From contig QLUC01000095.1 of NCBI GenBank assembly GCA_018725275.1, positions 1 to 6,057 on the forward strand: a DNA stretch of 6,057 bases, read 5' to 3'. Under the pieces are notes generated by a model. The model saw only the letters and a list, made by a program, of their open reading frames with translations. It made no database searches and was not told the DNA's origin. A program made the translations under genes and the position numbers. Source of the stretch: Bacillota bacterium. Its GTDB lineage: Bacteria > Bacillota > UBA994. Positions 1-5,901 of the stretch are shown piece after piece (the stretch's first letter is position 1; every line of letters starts with the position of its first letter).

Positions 1-407
1 AATATTTGTTAAATTTTGTCGCACTGAGGTTATCACCCTGTGAGGGACTGAGAAAATGCCACCATAACGCTAGGCAAGCCGCGGATTGAGTGGAGCTAAA
101 TGAAATCCAGAATGTACGACAGAAGGAAGGTAGGCCATTTTTTGGATGACAAAACAGACGACACACCATTGGTGTGTCGCTACGAAAACCCTCCTAATAT
201 ACCCCCAACAATGAATCAAACCAAATAACCCCCATGTGCGTTCCGCAGTACTCACGCCGGGGCGTTTTAGATGTTAGGAGCACATTCAAAAGCCAAAAAG
301 CACCTATTTTGGAGCCAACTATAGCAAGGAGGTCCACTATTGGATGCGATCTGAAGTATGGCAGGTAAGTCTGCATTGAGTTGTAGAACCAAACAGATGA
401 GGTACAG
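1..407. other. Intergenic region with no supported gene
   Basis: This stretch lies downstream of the last gene of the minus-strand operon. Open frames exist on the minus strand (about 70-255 and 194-478), but their translations are rich in Trp, Cys and His, show no family motif, overlap each other, and one runs into the real methyltransferase gene in another frame. I saw no tRNA-like T-arm or cloverleaf, no transposase remnant and no CRISPR-type repeat on either strand. The only clear structure is a near-perfect palindrome at 158-180, listed separately. The next gene, on either strand, must lie beyond the window edge. Confidence 0.6.
158..180 (-). terminator. Candidate Rho-independent terminator ending the operon
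   Basis: Read on the minus strand, the arms CGACACACC and GGTGTGTCG pair perfectly (9 bp, 3-nt loop AAT) at 159-179. They are followed by TCTGTTTTG, a modest U-rich tail. On the plus strand the hairpin is followed by CTACGAAAA, so it would not work as a terminator in that direction. It lies about 230 nt beyond the yqeM stop codon, which is far but plausible for the 3' end of the operon transcript. The weak T-tract lowers confidence; it could instead be an operator-like palindrome. Confidence 0.42.
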
Positions 408-1145
408 CTAGTCGGCCGAGCAAGAGAATTGCAACCGCTTGCTCTTATCGTGCGGTTGGCTTGCGGATAGAAAATCAAAACCCTGAACCCGCGTAAACCC
501 AGCGCTCGTGGCCGCTTTGGCTATGTCGGTCGGTGTGAAATAACGCTGGAGGTGTACTTCGTCAAAGCGAGACCAACTATTCTCGTTGTCTCGTAAAAAT
601 CCTGTCAGTCTATGGGTGATGAGTGTGTCATGGAGGGCGACGCTCCAGAGGTAGCAACTCTTAACCCCGACACGGTTGCGCTCAGGTCGCTCGCTGAATT
701 CTGCCATGCGGCCGGGACCATGAACGTCAAAAAGCAGGAGGCCATGTGGTTTTAGCAAGGCCCTTGCGCCATGCAAGAACTGCTCCAGCTCGTCATAGCT
801 CCTCAGGTAGTTAACCGCATCGCAAGCCGCCACGATGAGGTCATAACTCCCAAGCGCCTTTGGCAGGCTACGCATATCAAGCAACATGAAGCTCACATTT
901 TTTCTGTCGCGGAGCTTGGCTTCAGCCTGAGTGAGCATTGCGCCTGACAAATCTGAGGCGAGCACCGCGTGCCCGTCCTTGGCAATTTCTTTGGTGAGAT
1001 TGCCTGTGCCACAACCGAGCTCCAAAATGGACTGACTGTCCCCTATGGCGAAGGTGGTGCGCAGATAGTGCCACCAGGCAGAGTAGTCGAGGTGGCGCAT
1101 CCACTCGTCGTAGACCGCGGCCATCGAACCATAGGCACCGGTCAT
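408..1145 (-). CDS. yqeM: YqeM-like SAM-dependent class I methyltransferase
   Basis: The 245-residue product is a class I (Rossmann-fold) S-adenosylmethionine methyltransferase. Motif I, ILELGCGTGN, lies at residues 40-49, with the acidic residue of the next strand at D65, a motif II-like LLDMRSLP at 88-95, and YDLIVAACDAVNYL at 101-114. The N-terminus (AAVYDEWM, residues 9-16) and the length match the YqeM family, which follows rsfS in Bacillus. The substrate of YqeM is not known to me and is not shown by the sequence. I chose the ATG at 1145 because it overlaps the rsfS stop codon as ATGA, which suggests translational coupling; no strong ribosome binding site precedes it. A GTG at 1172 would add nine residues that do not resemble the family. 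It is the last recognisable gene of the operon and ends with TAG. Confidence 0.88.
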   Translation of the reverse strand: MTGAYGSMAAVYDEWMRHLDYSAWWHYLRTTFAIGDSQSILELGCGTGNLTKEIAKDGHAVLASDLSGAMLTQAEAKLRDRKNVSFMLLDMRSLPKALGSYDLIVAACDAVNYLRSYDELEQFLHGARALLKPHGLLLFDVHGPGRMAEFSERPERNRVGVKSCYLWSVALHDTLITHRLTGFLRDNENSWSRFDEVHLQRYFTPTDIAKAATSAGFTRVQGFDFLSASQPHDKSKRLQFSCSAD

Positions 1146-1480
1146 AGCGGCACACTCACGGCTTCGCCCCACAGTCTCTCTAGGTTGTAGAAATCTCGCG
1201 TTTCTTCGTCAAACACATGGACTATCACCGCCACATAGTCGAGCAATATCCACTTACCAAAAGGGTCGCTCTCCTTGCCCTGCAGCTTAGCGCCAGCTAG
1301 CGAGAGCCCATCTACTACATGGTCCGCTAAAGCTTGCGTATGCGTGCCCGAACTTCCACTCACCACTACAAAGTAGTCAGTGACCACCGATACTGCTCTG
1401 AGATCTAAGATAATGGGCCGGAGACCCTTTTTATCGAGGGTGAGTGCCGCGGCGAGCCGCGCAACTTCGAGTGCGCTAAT
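1142..1480 (-). CDS. rsfS: Ribosomal silencing factor RsfS, apparent ATT start
   Basis: RsfS (DUF143/Iojap, YqeL in Bacillus) binds ribosomal protein L14 on the 50S subunit and blocks joining to 30S, lowering translation when nutrients are short. The family signature is clear: DKKGLRPIILDLRAVSVVTD, then YFVVVSG, a helix with HTQALADHVV, and a C-terminal WILLDYVAVIVHVF followed by YNLERLWGE. The ATT start at 1480-1478 gives 112 residues, normal for the family. The only canonical start in this frame is GTG at 1387, which would delete the whole first helix and the conserved DKK region. The upstream frame closes at a TGA (about 1507-1505), and no ATG, GTG or TTG lies between it and 1387. A perfect AGGAGG at 1488-1493 stands 7 nt before the ATT. 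The gene begins 11 nt after the LCP stop, and its TGA overlaps the yqeM ATG. Confidence 0.9.
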   Translation of the reverse strand: MSALEVARLAAALTLDKKGLRPIILDLRAVSVVTDYFVVVSGSSGTHTQALADHVVDGLSLAGAKLQGKESDPFGKWILLDYVAVIVHVFDEETRDFYNLERLWGEAVSVPL

Positions 1481-1487
1481 GTCTACT

Positions 1488-1493
1488 CCTCCT
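1488..1493 (-). promoter_or_regulatory. Ribosome binding site that sets the rsfS start at ATT
   Basis: The minus strand reads AGGAGG here, a full match to the anti-Shine-Dalgarno sequence. It overlaps the TAG stop of the LCP gene (1492-1494) and is followed by the 7-nt spacer AGTAGAC and then ATT. No ATG, GTG or TTG lies at a suitable distance in the rsfS frame, so this site is the main evidence for a non-canonical start. Its overlap with the upstream stop codon suggests coupled translation. Confidence 0.75.
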
Positions 1494-2667
1494 ATCTGAA
1501 ATAGTCAAGCCCTAGGACAATAGTCACATCGCTGTTGCGGGCGCCGGCCTCGCTGACCAACTGCCCCTGACCAAGGGCACGAAAAACCATCTGACCGGCC
1601 GCGTCCCGCCTTTGATGGGCGGTAATTCGTGTCTTCTCCACCGTTTCGGGCACGGTCTCTAGCCCGATGACGTTAAAGCCCCGCCGGCGTAGCGCCTGCG
1701 CGACGCGCTGCCCGGCAGCATTGCCGGTGGCATCACGAATCATCACGGTAACTTCTTTAGTCTCCTCCAGGCTGTTATGCCAAAAATGTGCGCTAAGGAG
1801 GTTGTCTAACGCGTCATTGTCAAGGAGCCAGTAGCTCCCACCATTAATCCAACCGTCAGTGCCAGGCATCATCCACATCTGCACCTTATCCGGACCGATT
1901 TGGTCTAACTGCGGGAGATGCCGGAGGACGGTCGCAGCATCGATGTTGGTGCGCACATTGCTTAAGGCGATGGAAACGAGCTCATTAACTCTTAGCAAAT
2001 TGCTCGGTCGAAGGGCCGTTTTGAGCGTAGCCAAAAGGAAGGCCTGCTGACGCTTGACGCGACCGATATCGCCATCAGCACCGCGGTAGCGCACATATTG
2101 CATGGCTTTGTCGCCATCTAAGGTCTGTTGCCCCATCCGCAGGTTAATAACTAAATCCTGGTAGGGATCACGGTAGTTCATGTTCTTCTCCACAAAAATG
2201 TCTACCCCGCCGATAGTATCGACCAGTTGGCTGAAGGCATCAGTCTCGACACGCACATAGTAATGTATGGGCAAATCTAGTAGTAGTTCCACAGTGGATA
2301 CAGCCAACATGATGCCACCATGAACATGGGCATGCGTAATTTTGTCTAACCGCTCCCGTCCCGGGATCCGCACCCGACTATCACGCGGTATGGATAGCAC
2401 GTTGACGAGGGAGGTGGCCGGGTCAAAACTCACGACAATAATGGTATCTGTGCGTAGCGGACCCCTTTTCCCACCGGGGAGAAGCCCGGCGTCAGCGCCA
2501 AGTACGAGCACATTCACTCGCTCATTGACCATTGGGGGGGCGAGAGGAACGGCGCCTTCGGACTCAGGAATGACGCTGAGACTGTTTAGTAAAACAACGG
2601 TGGTACCCACCATGCCACATATCAATAGCCCCAGAGCGGCACTCAAATATCGCAACACCTTGTGCAT
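1492..2667 (-). CDS. LCP-family (LytR-CpsA-Psr) cell-wall glycopolymer ligase
   Basis: LCP enzymes transfer undecaprenyl-linked glycopolymers, such as teichoic acids or capsule, onto peptidoglycan at the outer face of the membrane. The 391-residue product has a short basic N-terminus and one membrane helix (about residues 8-30), leaving the rest outside the cell. The LCP domain spans about 70-220, with RTDTIIVVSFDP at 72-83, SIPRDSRV at 92-99 and YVRYRGADGDIGRVKRQQAF at 191-210, which carry the Arg and Asp residues typical of pyrophosphate-lipid binding. Residues 303-388 (VTVMIRDATGN onward) look like a LytR_C domain. I prefer the ATG at 2667, with GGGAGG 10 nt upstream, over the in-frame ATG at 2685, which has only a weak site and would add MGGRIF. 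An LCP gene next to rsfS is common in Clostridia. An 83-nt gap separates it from nadD. Confidence 0.9.
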   Translation of the reverse strand: MHKVLRYLSAALGLLICGMVGTTVVLLNSLSVIPESEGAVPLAPPMVNERVNVLVLGADAGLLPGGKRGPLRTDTIIVVSFDPATSLVNVLSIPRDSRVRIPGRERLDKITHAHVHGGIMLAVSTVELLLDLPIHYYVRVETDAFSQLVDTIGGVDIFVEKNMNYRDPYQDLVINLRMGQQTLDGDKAMQYVRYRGADGDIGRVKRQQAFLLATLKTALRPSNLLRVNELVSIALSNVRTNIDAATVLRHLPQLDQIGPDKVQMWMMPGTDGWINGGSYWLLDNDALDNLLSAHFWHNSLEETKEVTVMIRDATGNAAGQRVAQALRRRGFNVIGLETVPETVEKTRITAHQRRDAAGQMVFRALGQGQLVSEAGARNSDVTIVLGLDYFR

Positions 2668-2750
2668 AAAAATTCTGCCTCCCATAGCTCATCTCAACAT
2701 AATAATATCCCTAAATGCTCCCTAGAGATAGTGCCAAAATTTATAAGCAC

Positions 2751-3356
2751 CTATGCTCGGTAGAGTTTGTTTTTATAAATGTAATTTTCTACGGCATCCG
2801 GAACGAGATAGCGAATCGATTCCCCGGCCCCTACTCGCCGCCGCACGTCCGAAGAAGAAATGGCCATGGCGGGCACCGATATTAAGTGGATGTTACCTTG
2901 ACTACGAAAACGAGCTAGGTCTTCCTTGGCTAGGTAGTGCTCAAGCGTAAAGCCGGGACGACTAGCGGCCACAAAGTGACAGGCCTGCAGCAATTCTTGG
3001 GCGCGATGCCATGAAAGAATGTCCCGCATGACATCAGCACCCGTAATGAAGTACAGCTCAGCCGTCGCTCCGAACTCCGCGGATAGCTGCCTAACGGTTT
3101 CAAAGGTGTATGAATGACCGGGGCGATCGATTTCAATGCGCGAAATCTGAAAAGCGGGGTTACTGGCAATGGCCAAGAAGGTCATGAGGTAGCGATGCTC
3201 GGCCCCGGTCACGGCGCGGTCCGACTTGTGAGGGGGTTGACCCGAGGGGACAAACAGCACTTGCGACAAAGAAAACTGGTGGCGGGCAGCCTCTGCCGTA
3301 ACGAGATGCCCAAGGTGGATGGGGTCAAAAGTCCCCCCCATTACTCCTATCCGCAT
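2751..3356 (-). CDS. nadD: Nicotinate-nucleotide adenylyltransferase NadD
   Basis: NadD adenylates nicotinic acid mononucleotide with ATP to form deamido-NAD, an essential cytoplasmic step of both de novo and salvage NAD synthesis. The 201-residue protein has the nucleotidyltransferase signature GGTFDPIHLGH (residues 7-17), including the catalytic HxGH at 14-17, a PSGQPPHK segment at 37-44 that fits substrate binding in this family, and the C-terminal ISSSDVR motif at 166-172 for ATP phosphates. Length is typical. The ATG follows GGGGAGGTG with a 4-nt spacer, and the start lies 12 nt after the obgE stop, so the two are probably co-transcribed. In Bacillus the next gene is yqeK, which is absent here. 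Confidence 0.96.
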   Translation of the reverse strand: MRIGVMGGTFDPIHLGHLVTAEAARHQFSLSQVLFVPSGQPPHKSDRAVTGAEHRYLMTFLAIASNPAFQISRIEIDRPGHSYTFETVRQLSAEFGATAELYFITGADVMRDILSWHRAQELLQACHFVAASRPGFTLEHYLAKEDLARFRSQGNIHLISVPAMAISSSDVRRRVGAGESIRYLVPDAVENYIYKNKLYRA

Positions 3357-3368
3357 GCCACACCTCCC

Positions 3369-4640
3369 CTAGATGGGTTCATCATCATAAAAATTAAACT
3401 CCGCCTGCCCAATCCGCACCGGGGCACCCTCGGTTATGCCGGACTGCCTGAGGAGCTCAAAGACTTTGAGTTGCTTGAGTGAGCGCTGCAGGCGCATGAC
3501 CGAGTCATCATCATCAAGGTCGCACCGCGCAATTAGCCTCTCCACCTCGGTACCTTGCACCACAAAGACCCCATCTTGCTCGCTGACCGAGAGGGGCACG
3601 GCGGTTACCAGCTCAGGCAATTGGCCCACTTCATGGATGCTCGGCACAGGGGCTGCCTCCACTAACTCCATGACCCGATACAAGAGGGGCATGACTCCTT
3701 CCCCGATGACCGCGGAAATGGGAAAGACCTGAAGACCCAAAGCCTCTACTTTGGCGATGAGGATTTGCAGTTCCTCATCCTCCATGGCGTCAATTTTGTT
3801 CAAAGCGACTACCTGCGGTCGCTCTGCTAAAAGGGGGGAATAGCTGGCCAGCTCCCTGTTGATGGTGGCAATGTCTGCTACAGGGTCGCGACCCTCAGTG
3901 CCGGCAGCATCAACCACATGGATGAGAACTCTGGTTCTTTCGATGTGCCGCAAAAACTCGTGCCCAAGACCCTGCCCAACATGAGCTCCCTCAATCAAAC
4001 CGGGGATATCGGCCATAACAAAACTTTTCTCCCCGACGGCCACTACCCCCAAGTGTGGTTCGAGGGTGGTGAATGGGTAGTCGGCAACTTTAGGGCGCGC
4101 TTTAGAAACGACCGAGAGCAAGGTAGATTTGCCGGCATTCGGAAAGCCCACCAGCCCTACGTCGGCAATGCTCTTTAACTCGAGGCGAATCTCACGTTCC
4201 TGCCCCGGTTCACCCTTTTCGGCATAGGTGGGAGCCTGATGAACCGAGGTAGCGAAGCGCGCGTTACCCCTCCCACCGCGGCCGCCGGCAAAGAGCAAAA
4301 CCAACTCGCCTAGCTGCGACAGATCGGCGAGAACCACATTGGTTTCTTGATCGAAAACAACCGTTCCCGGTGGCACGCGCAGCATGAGGTCCTCGCCTGC
4401 CTTGCCGTGGCGGTTTTGCTGGCCGCCCTTCATGCCATCCTCGGCGCGATAATTCTTCTTGTAGCGATAATCCATCAGAGTGTGCGCGTTAGCATCCGCC
4501 ACAAGGTAGACATTTCCGCCGCGCCCTCCATCACCGCCGGCCGGACCACCTTCCGGAACGTACTTTTCCCGCCGAAAGGCTCGGGCACCATGGCCACCGT
4601 CTCCGGATTTGACGGTAATGCGCACTCTATCAATAAACAT
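3369..4640 (-). CDS. obgE: GTPase ObgE/CgtA (Obg), 50S assembly factor
   Basis: Obg is an essential GTPase that binds the maturing 50S subunit and responds to GTP/GDP and ppGpp; in Bacillus it is also needed to start sporulation. The 423-residue protein shows all three domains. The glycine-rich Obg fold covers about 1-158 (GGPAGGDGGRGGNVY at 31-45). The G domain has G1 GFPNAGKST at 165-173, the G2 region YPFTT at 188-192, G3 DIPGLI at 211-216, G4 NKID at 281-284 and G5 SAV at 309-311. A C-terminal OCT domain spans about 345-421. The start ATG has GAGGA just upstream and lies inside the end of the Spo0B-like gene (11-nt overlap), implying translational coupling. It ends in TAG, 12 nt before nadD. 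Confidence 0.98.
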   Translation of the reverse strand: MFIDRVRITVKSGDGGHGARAFRREKYVPEGGPAGGDGGRGGNVYLVADANAHTLMDYRYKKNYRAEDGMKGGQQNRHGKAGEDLMLRVPPGTVVFDQETNVVLADLSQLGELVLLFAGGRGGRGNARFATSVHQAPTYAEKGEPGQEREIRLELKSIADVGLVGFPNAGKSTLLSVVSKARPKVADYPFTTLEPHLGVVAVGEKSFVMADIPGLIEGAHVGQGLGHEFLRHIERTRVLIHVVDAAGTEGRDPVADIATINRELASYSPLLAERPQVVALNKIDAMEDEELQILIAKVEALGLQVFPISAVIGEGVMPLLYRVMELVEAAPVPSIHEVGQLPELVTAVPLSVSEQDGVFVVQGTEVERLIARCDLDDDDSVMRLQRSLKQLKVFELLRQSGITEGAPVRIGQAEFNFYDDEPI

Positions 4641-5112
4641 GTTTCCTCATACCCCGTTCCCCTGATGTGCAAATAATTTGGACAGCTCCTTTGCCGCCAA
4701 AGCATACCTGCCACTCATTATGTTCGCCCGTTAGCTCGAGCAATACTTCCTTTTGCCCCCTCGCGACAGCTAGTCCCCGGTAGTAGGTCCACAAAGTGGC
4801 CAGCTGGTGTTCCCAACTTGGCCAGTTCGCACCAAAATGCTCTAATCTGCCGGTTGTGTCTATCATGAACCGCATGCCGCTTTGTTCAGCCTCGGCCCAC
4901 ATGACAAACAAAAAACAACTCAAAGGCACATTGTTAAGATTAAAAATTTGGCTTGCTGTAAGAATCCGCTCGGTAACTTTGTCTAATTTAGCCACCACCT
5001 GCTCCCGCGACTTCTCAAGTTGCAGGTACCCATAGACAATTTGCAAATCGTTCTGCAGATCGTGGCGAAAAATTTTAAAACAGTCCGCGATTAGAAGGGC
5101 ATACTCGGGCAC
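4630..5112 (-). CDS. Spo0B-like sporulation phosphotransferase
   Basis: Spo0B relays phosphate from Spo0F to Spo0A in the Bacillus sporulation phosphorelay. With the start chosen here, residues 15-32 read FRHDLQNDLQIVYGYLQL, a good match to the Spo0B-type helical dimerisation motif HDxxNxLQxIxGYLQL. His17 is the expected phosphoryl acceptor, with Asn at the +4 position as in Bacillus Spo0B. The remainder is divergent and fits only loosely with the degenerate ATPase-like half of Spo0B. The gene sits between rpmA and obg, exactly where spo0B lies in Bacillus, which strongly supports the call. I chose GTG at 5112 (160 residues) because GAAGG lies 7 nt upstream; a GTG at 5172 would give 180 residues, but it lacks a binding site and places a terminator hairpin inside the reading frame. 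It overlaps obgE by 11 nt. Whether it serves a true Spo0F-Spo0A relay cannot be seen. Confidence 0.8.
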   Translation of the reverse strand: MPEYALLIADCFKIFRHDLQNDLQIVYGYLQLEKSREQVVAKLDKVTERILTASQIFNLNNVPLSCFLFVMWAEAEQSGMRFMIDTTGRLEHFGANWPSWEHQLATLWTYYRGLAVARGQKEVLLELTGEHNEWQVCFGGKGAVQIICTSGERGMRKHVY

Positions 5113-5119
5113 TTTCGCG

Positions 5120-5124
5120 CCTTC
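5120..5124 (-). promoter_or_regulatory. Ribosome binding site setting the Spo0B-like start
   Basis: The minus strand reads GAAGG, followed by the 7-nt spacer CGCGAAA and a GTG at 5112-5110. It lies just after the U-rich tail of the rpmA terminator, so translation from here is independent of the hairpin. This favours the shorter 160-residue product over the GTG that overlaps the rpmA stop codon. Confidence 0.5.
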
Positions 5125-5130
5125 ATCACC

Positions 5131-5160
5131 TAAGAAAAGAACCCGGCTATCCGGGTTCTT
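5131..5160 (-). terminator. Rho-independent terminator or attenuator after rpmA
   Basis: On the minus strand AAGAACCCGG and CCGGGTTCTT form a perfect 10-bp stem with a 4-nt ATAG loop (5137-5160). The stem ends in TTCTT and runs on into TTCTTA, a U-rich tail. The stem begins 11 nt past the rpmA TAG. This is a textbook intrinsic terminator for the rplU-rpmA message. Because the Spo0B-like gene starts only about 20 nt later and I see no convincing new promoter between, the likely role is partial termination: abundant ribosomal protein mRNA with a smaller share reading through to obgE and beyond. Confidence 0.8.
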
Positions 5161-5171
5161 GTCAGTACACA

Positions 5172-5435
5172 CTAGTTTGCGCCGAGAGCATAGACGCTGA
5201 CCTTCTTGCGGTCTTTGTCTAAACGCTCGAAGGCAACTTTTCCGGTAACAAGGGCAAAGAGAGTGTCATCACTGCCAATGCCGACATTGGAACCAGGGTG
5301 CACCTTAGTGCCGCGCTGGCGAACCAAGATCGTTCCTGCATTGACGCTCTGCCCATCTTGACGCTTAACGCCCAGTCGTTGTGAATGGCTGTCGCGACCA
5401 TTTCTAGAGCTACCTACACCTTTTTTTTGTGCCAT
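5172..5435 (-). CDS. rpmA: 50S ribosomal protein L27, short N-terminus
   Basis: L27 is a bacterial large-subunit protein whose flexible N-terminus reaches the peptidyl transferase centre. The 87-residue product begins MAQKKGVGSSRNGRDS, followed by RLGVKRQDGQSVNAG and the typical beta-rich core (TILVRQRGTKVHPGSNVGIG). In many Firmicutes L27 is made with an extra N-terminal segment ending in a hydrophobic FF-type site, cut off by the protease Prp. Here the frame is closed by TAG four codons before the ATG, so no such extension can exist. The start is supported by GGGAGGTG 5 nt upstream. It follows rplU by 12 nt, leaving no room for the prp (ysxB) gene usually found between them. A run of eight A's encodes the KK near the start. 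Confidence 0.98.
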   Translation of the reverse strand: MAQKKGVGSSRNGRDSHSQRLGVKRQDGQSVNAGTILVRQRGTKVHPGSNVGIGSDDTLFALVTGKVAFERLDKDRKKVSVYALGAN

Positions 5436-5447
5436 TATTGCACCTCC

Positions 5448-5762
5448 CTAGTTAACAGTAATTGACTCAATTATGACCTTAGTGAATGGTTGGCGGTGAC
5501 CGTTCTTTTTACGGTAGCGTGACTTGGCCTTGTAGCGAAAGATGATGATTTTCTTCTCCTTGCCCTGCTCGGTCACCTTAGCTGCCACATGCACATTGGT
5601 CAGCAAAGGCGTTCCGAAGGCAACTTCGCTCCCCTGACCAACCGCGAGCACGTCACTAAACTGCACTACGTCGCCGACTTCGGCCGCTAACTTTTCTACA
5701 AAAATGATACTGCCCTGCTGCACTCGGTACTGCTTACCACCTGTTTCGATAACTGCAAACAT
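5448..5762 (-). CDS. rplU: 50S ribosomal protein L21
   Basis: L21 is a large-subunit protein that binds 23S rRNA with L20. The 104-residue product is full length for the family and carries its hallmarks: the N-terminal MFAVIETGGKQYRVQ, the central IIIFRYKAKSRYRKKNGHRQ and the C-terminal TKVIIESI. The start ATG at 5762 follows a very strong AGAGGAGGTG with a 5-nt spacer. An in-frame ATG at 5810 would add 16 residues that overlap the leader structure and is not credible. This is the first gene after the strong promoter at 5873-5901 and is probably autoregulated or growth-rate controlled through the leader. Confidence 0.98.
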   Translation of the reverse strand: MFAVIETGGKQYRVQQGSIIFVEKLAAEVGDVVQFSDVLAVGQGSEVAFGTPLLTNVHVAAKVTEQGKEKKIIIFRYKAKSRYRKKNGHRQPFTKVIIESITVN

Positions 5763-5767
5763 ACTGG

Positions 5768-5777
5768 CACCTCCTCT
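5768..5777 (-). promoter_or_regulatory. Strong rplU ribosome binding site
   Basis: The minus strand reads AGAGGAGGTG, an almost complete match to the 16S 3' end, with a 5-nt spacer (CCAGT) to the ATG at 5762. It fixes the L21 start and lies just 3' of the leader arm at 5783-5788, close enough for leader folding to influence access by the ribosome. Confidence 0.85.
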
Positions 5778-5866
5778 ATTGACTCGCCGTCCTCCGGGGG
5801 CCAATGGCACTTAAACCCTTGACGAGCGGTACTCGGTTGCTCTCGCCAGAAACAGCAACCTTACAA
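5768..5866 (-). ncRNA. Candidate L21-type structured mRNA leader of rplU
   Basis: From the inferred transcription start (about 5866) to the rplU binding site there are about 100 nt of untranslated RNA. Read on the minus strand, GGTTGCT (5860-5854) pairs with AGCAACC (5841-5835) around a 12-nt loop. Downstream, CTCGTC (5826-5821) can pair with GGCGAG (5788-5783) including one G-U pair, or else the CTCG part can fold back on CGAG (5835-5832). These alternatives exclude each other. The sequence GGCGAG also occurs in the first loop (5847-5842). A ribosomal protein L21 leader family is known upstream of rplU in Firmicutes; I cannot recall its consensus well enough to assert a match, so membership is an inference from position and structure. 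Confidence 0.5.
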
Positions 5867-5872
5867 GTAGTT

Positions 5873-5901
5873 ATTCTATCATGCTTGGGGCAGGCGGTCA
5901 A
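5873..5901 (-). promoter_or_regulatory. Sigma-A type promoter of the rplU operon
   Basis: On the minus strand TTGACC (5901-5896) and TAGAAT (5878-5873) are separated by exactly 17 nt. Each hexamer differs from the consensus by one base, and a TG one base before the -10 box gives an extended -10 element. Transcription would start near 5866, about 100 nt before the rplU ATG. The -35 box overlaps the TGA (5900-5898) of the upstream open frame, so the operon begins directly behind that gene. This is the best promoter I see in the window. Confidence 0.8.

Noticed and set aside
23..52. ACTGAG repeated twice around a small CCCT-GTG-AGGG hairpin
   Set aside because: Six-base repeats and a 4-bp stem are expected by chance; no element boundaries are visible.
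70..255. Minus-strand open frame of 61 codons
   Set aside because: It spans the 158-180 hairpin, has no clear ribosome binding site and no family features.
255..270. ACGCC-GG-GGCGT followed by TTT on the plus strand
   Set aside because: The loop would be only two bases and there is no plus-strand gene upstream for it to terminate.
194..478. Minus-strand open frame of 94 codons running past the end of yqeM
   Set aside because: It overlaps the 3' end of the methyltransferase in another frame, has no recognisable motif and a composition (Cys, Trp, Ser rich) unlike a real protein.
1142..1387. GTG at 1387 as the rsfS start
   Set aside because: It removes about 31 conserved N-terminal residues and has no ribosome binding site, whereas an AGGAGG stands 7 nt before the ATT at 1480.
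2668..2685. ATG at 2685 as the LCP gene start
   Set aside because: It has only a weak GAGATGAG upstream, and the GGGAGG that follows it better serves the ATG at 2667; the difference is six residues and remains uncertain.
2690..2750. Possible promoter before the LCP gene (TTGGCA and TATTAT boxes, or TATAAA)
   Set aside because: The spacing between the first two is about 24 nt, and the TATAAA has no suitable -35 box, so I cannot support a sigma-A promoter.
5219..5401. Minus-strand frame inside rpmA
   Set aside because: It is a shadow of L27 in another frame.
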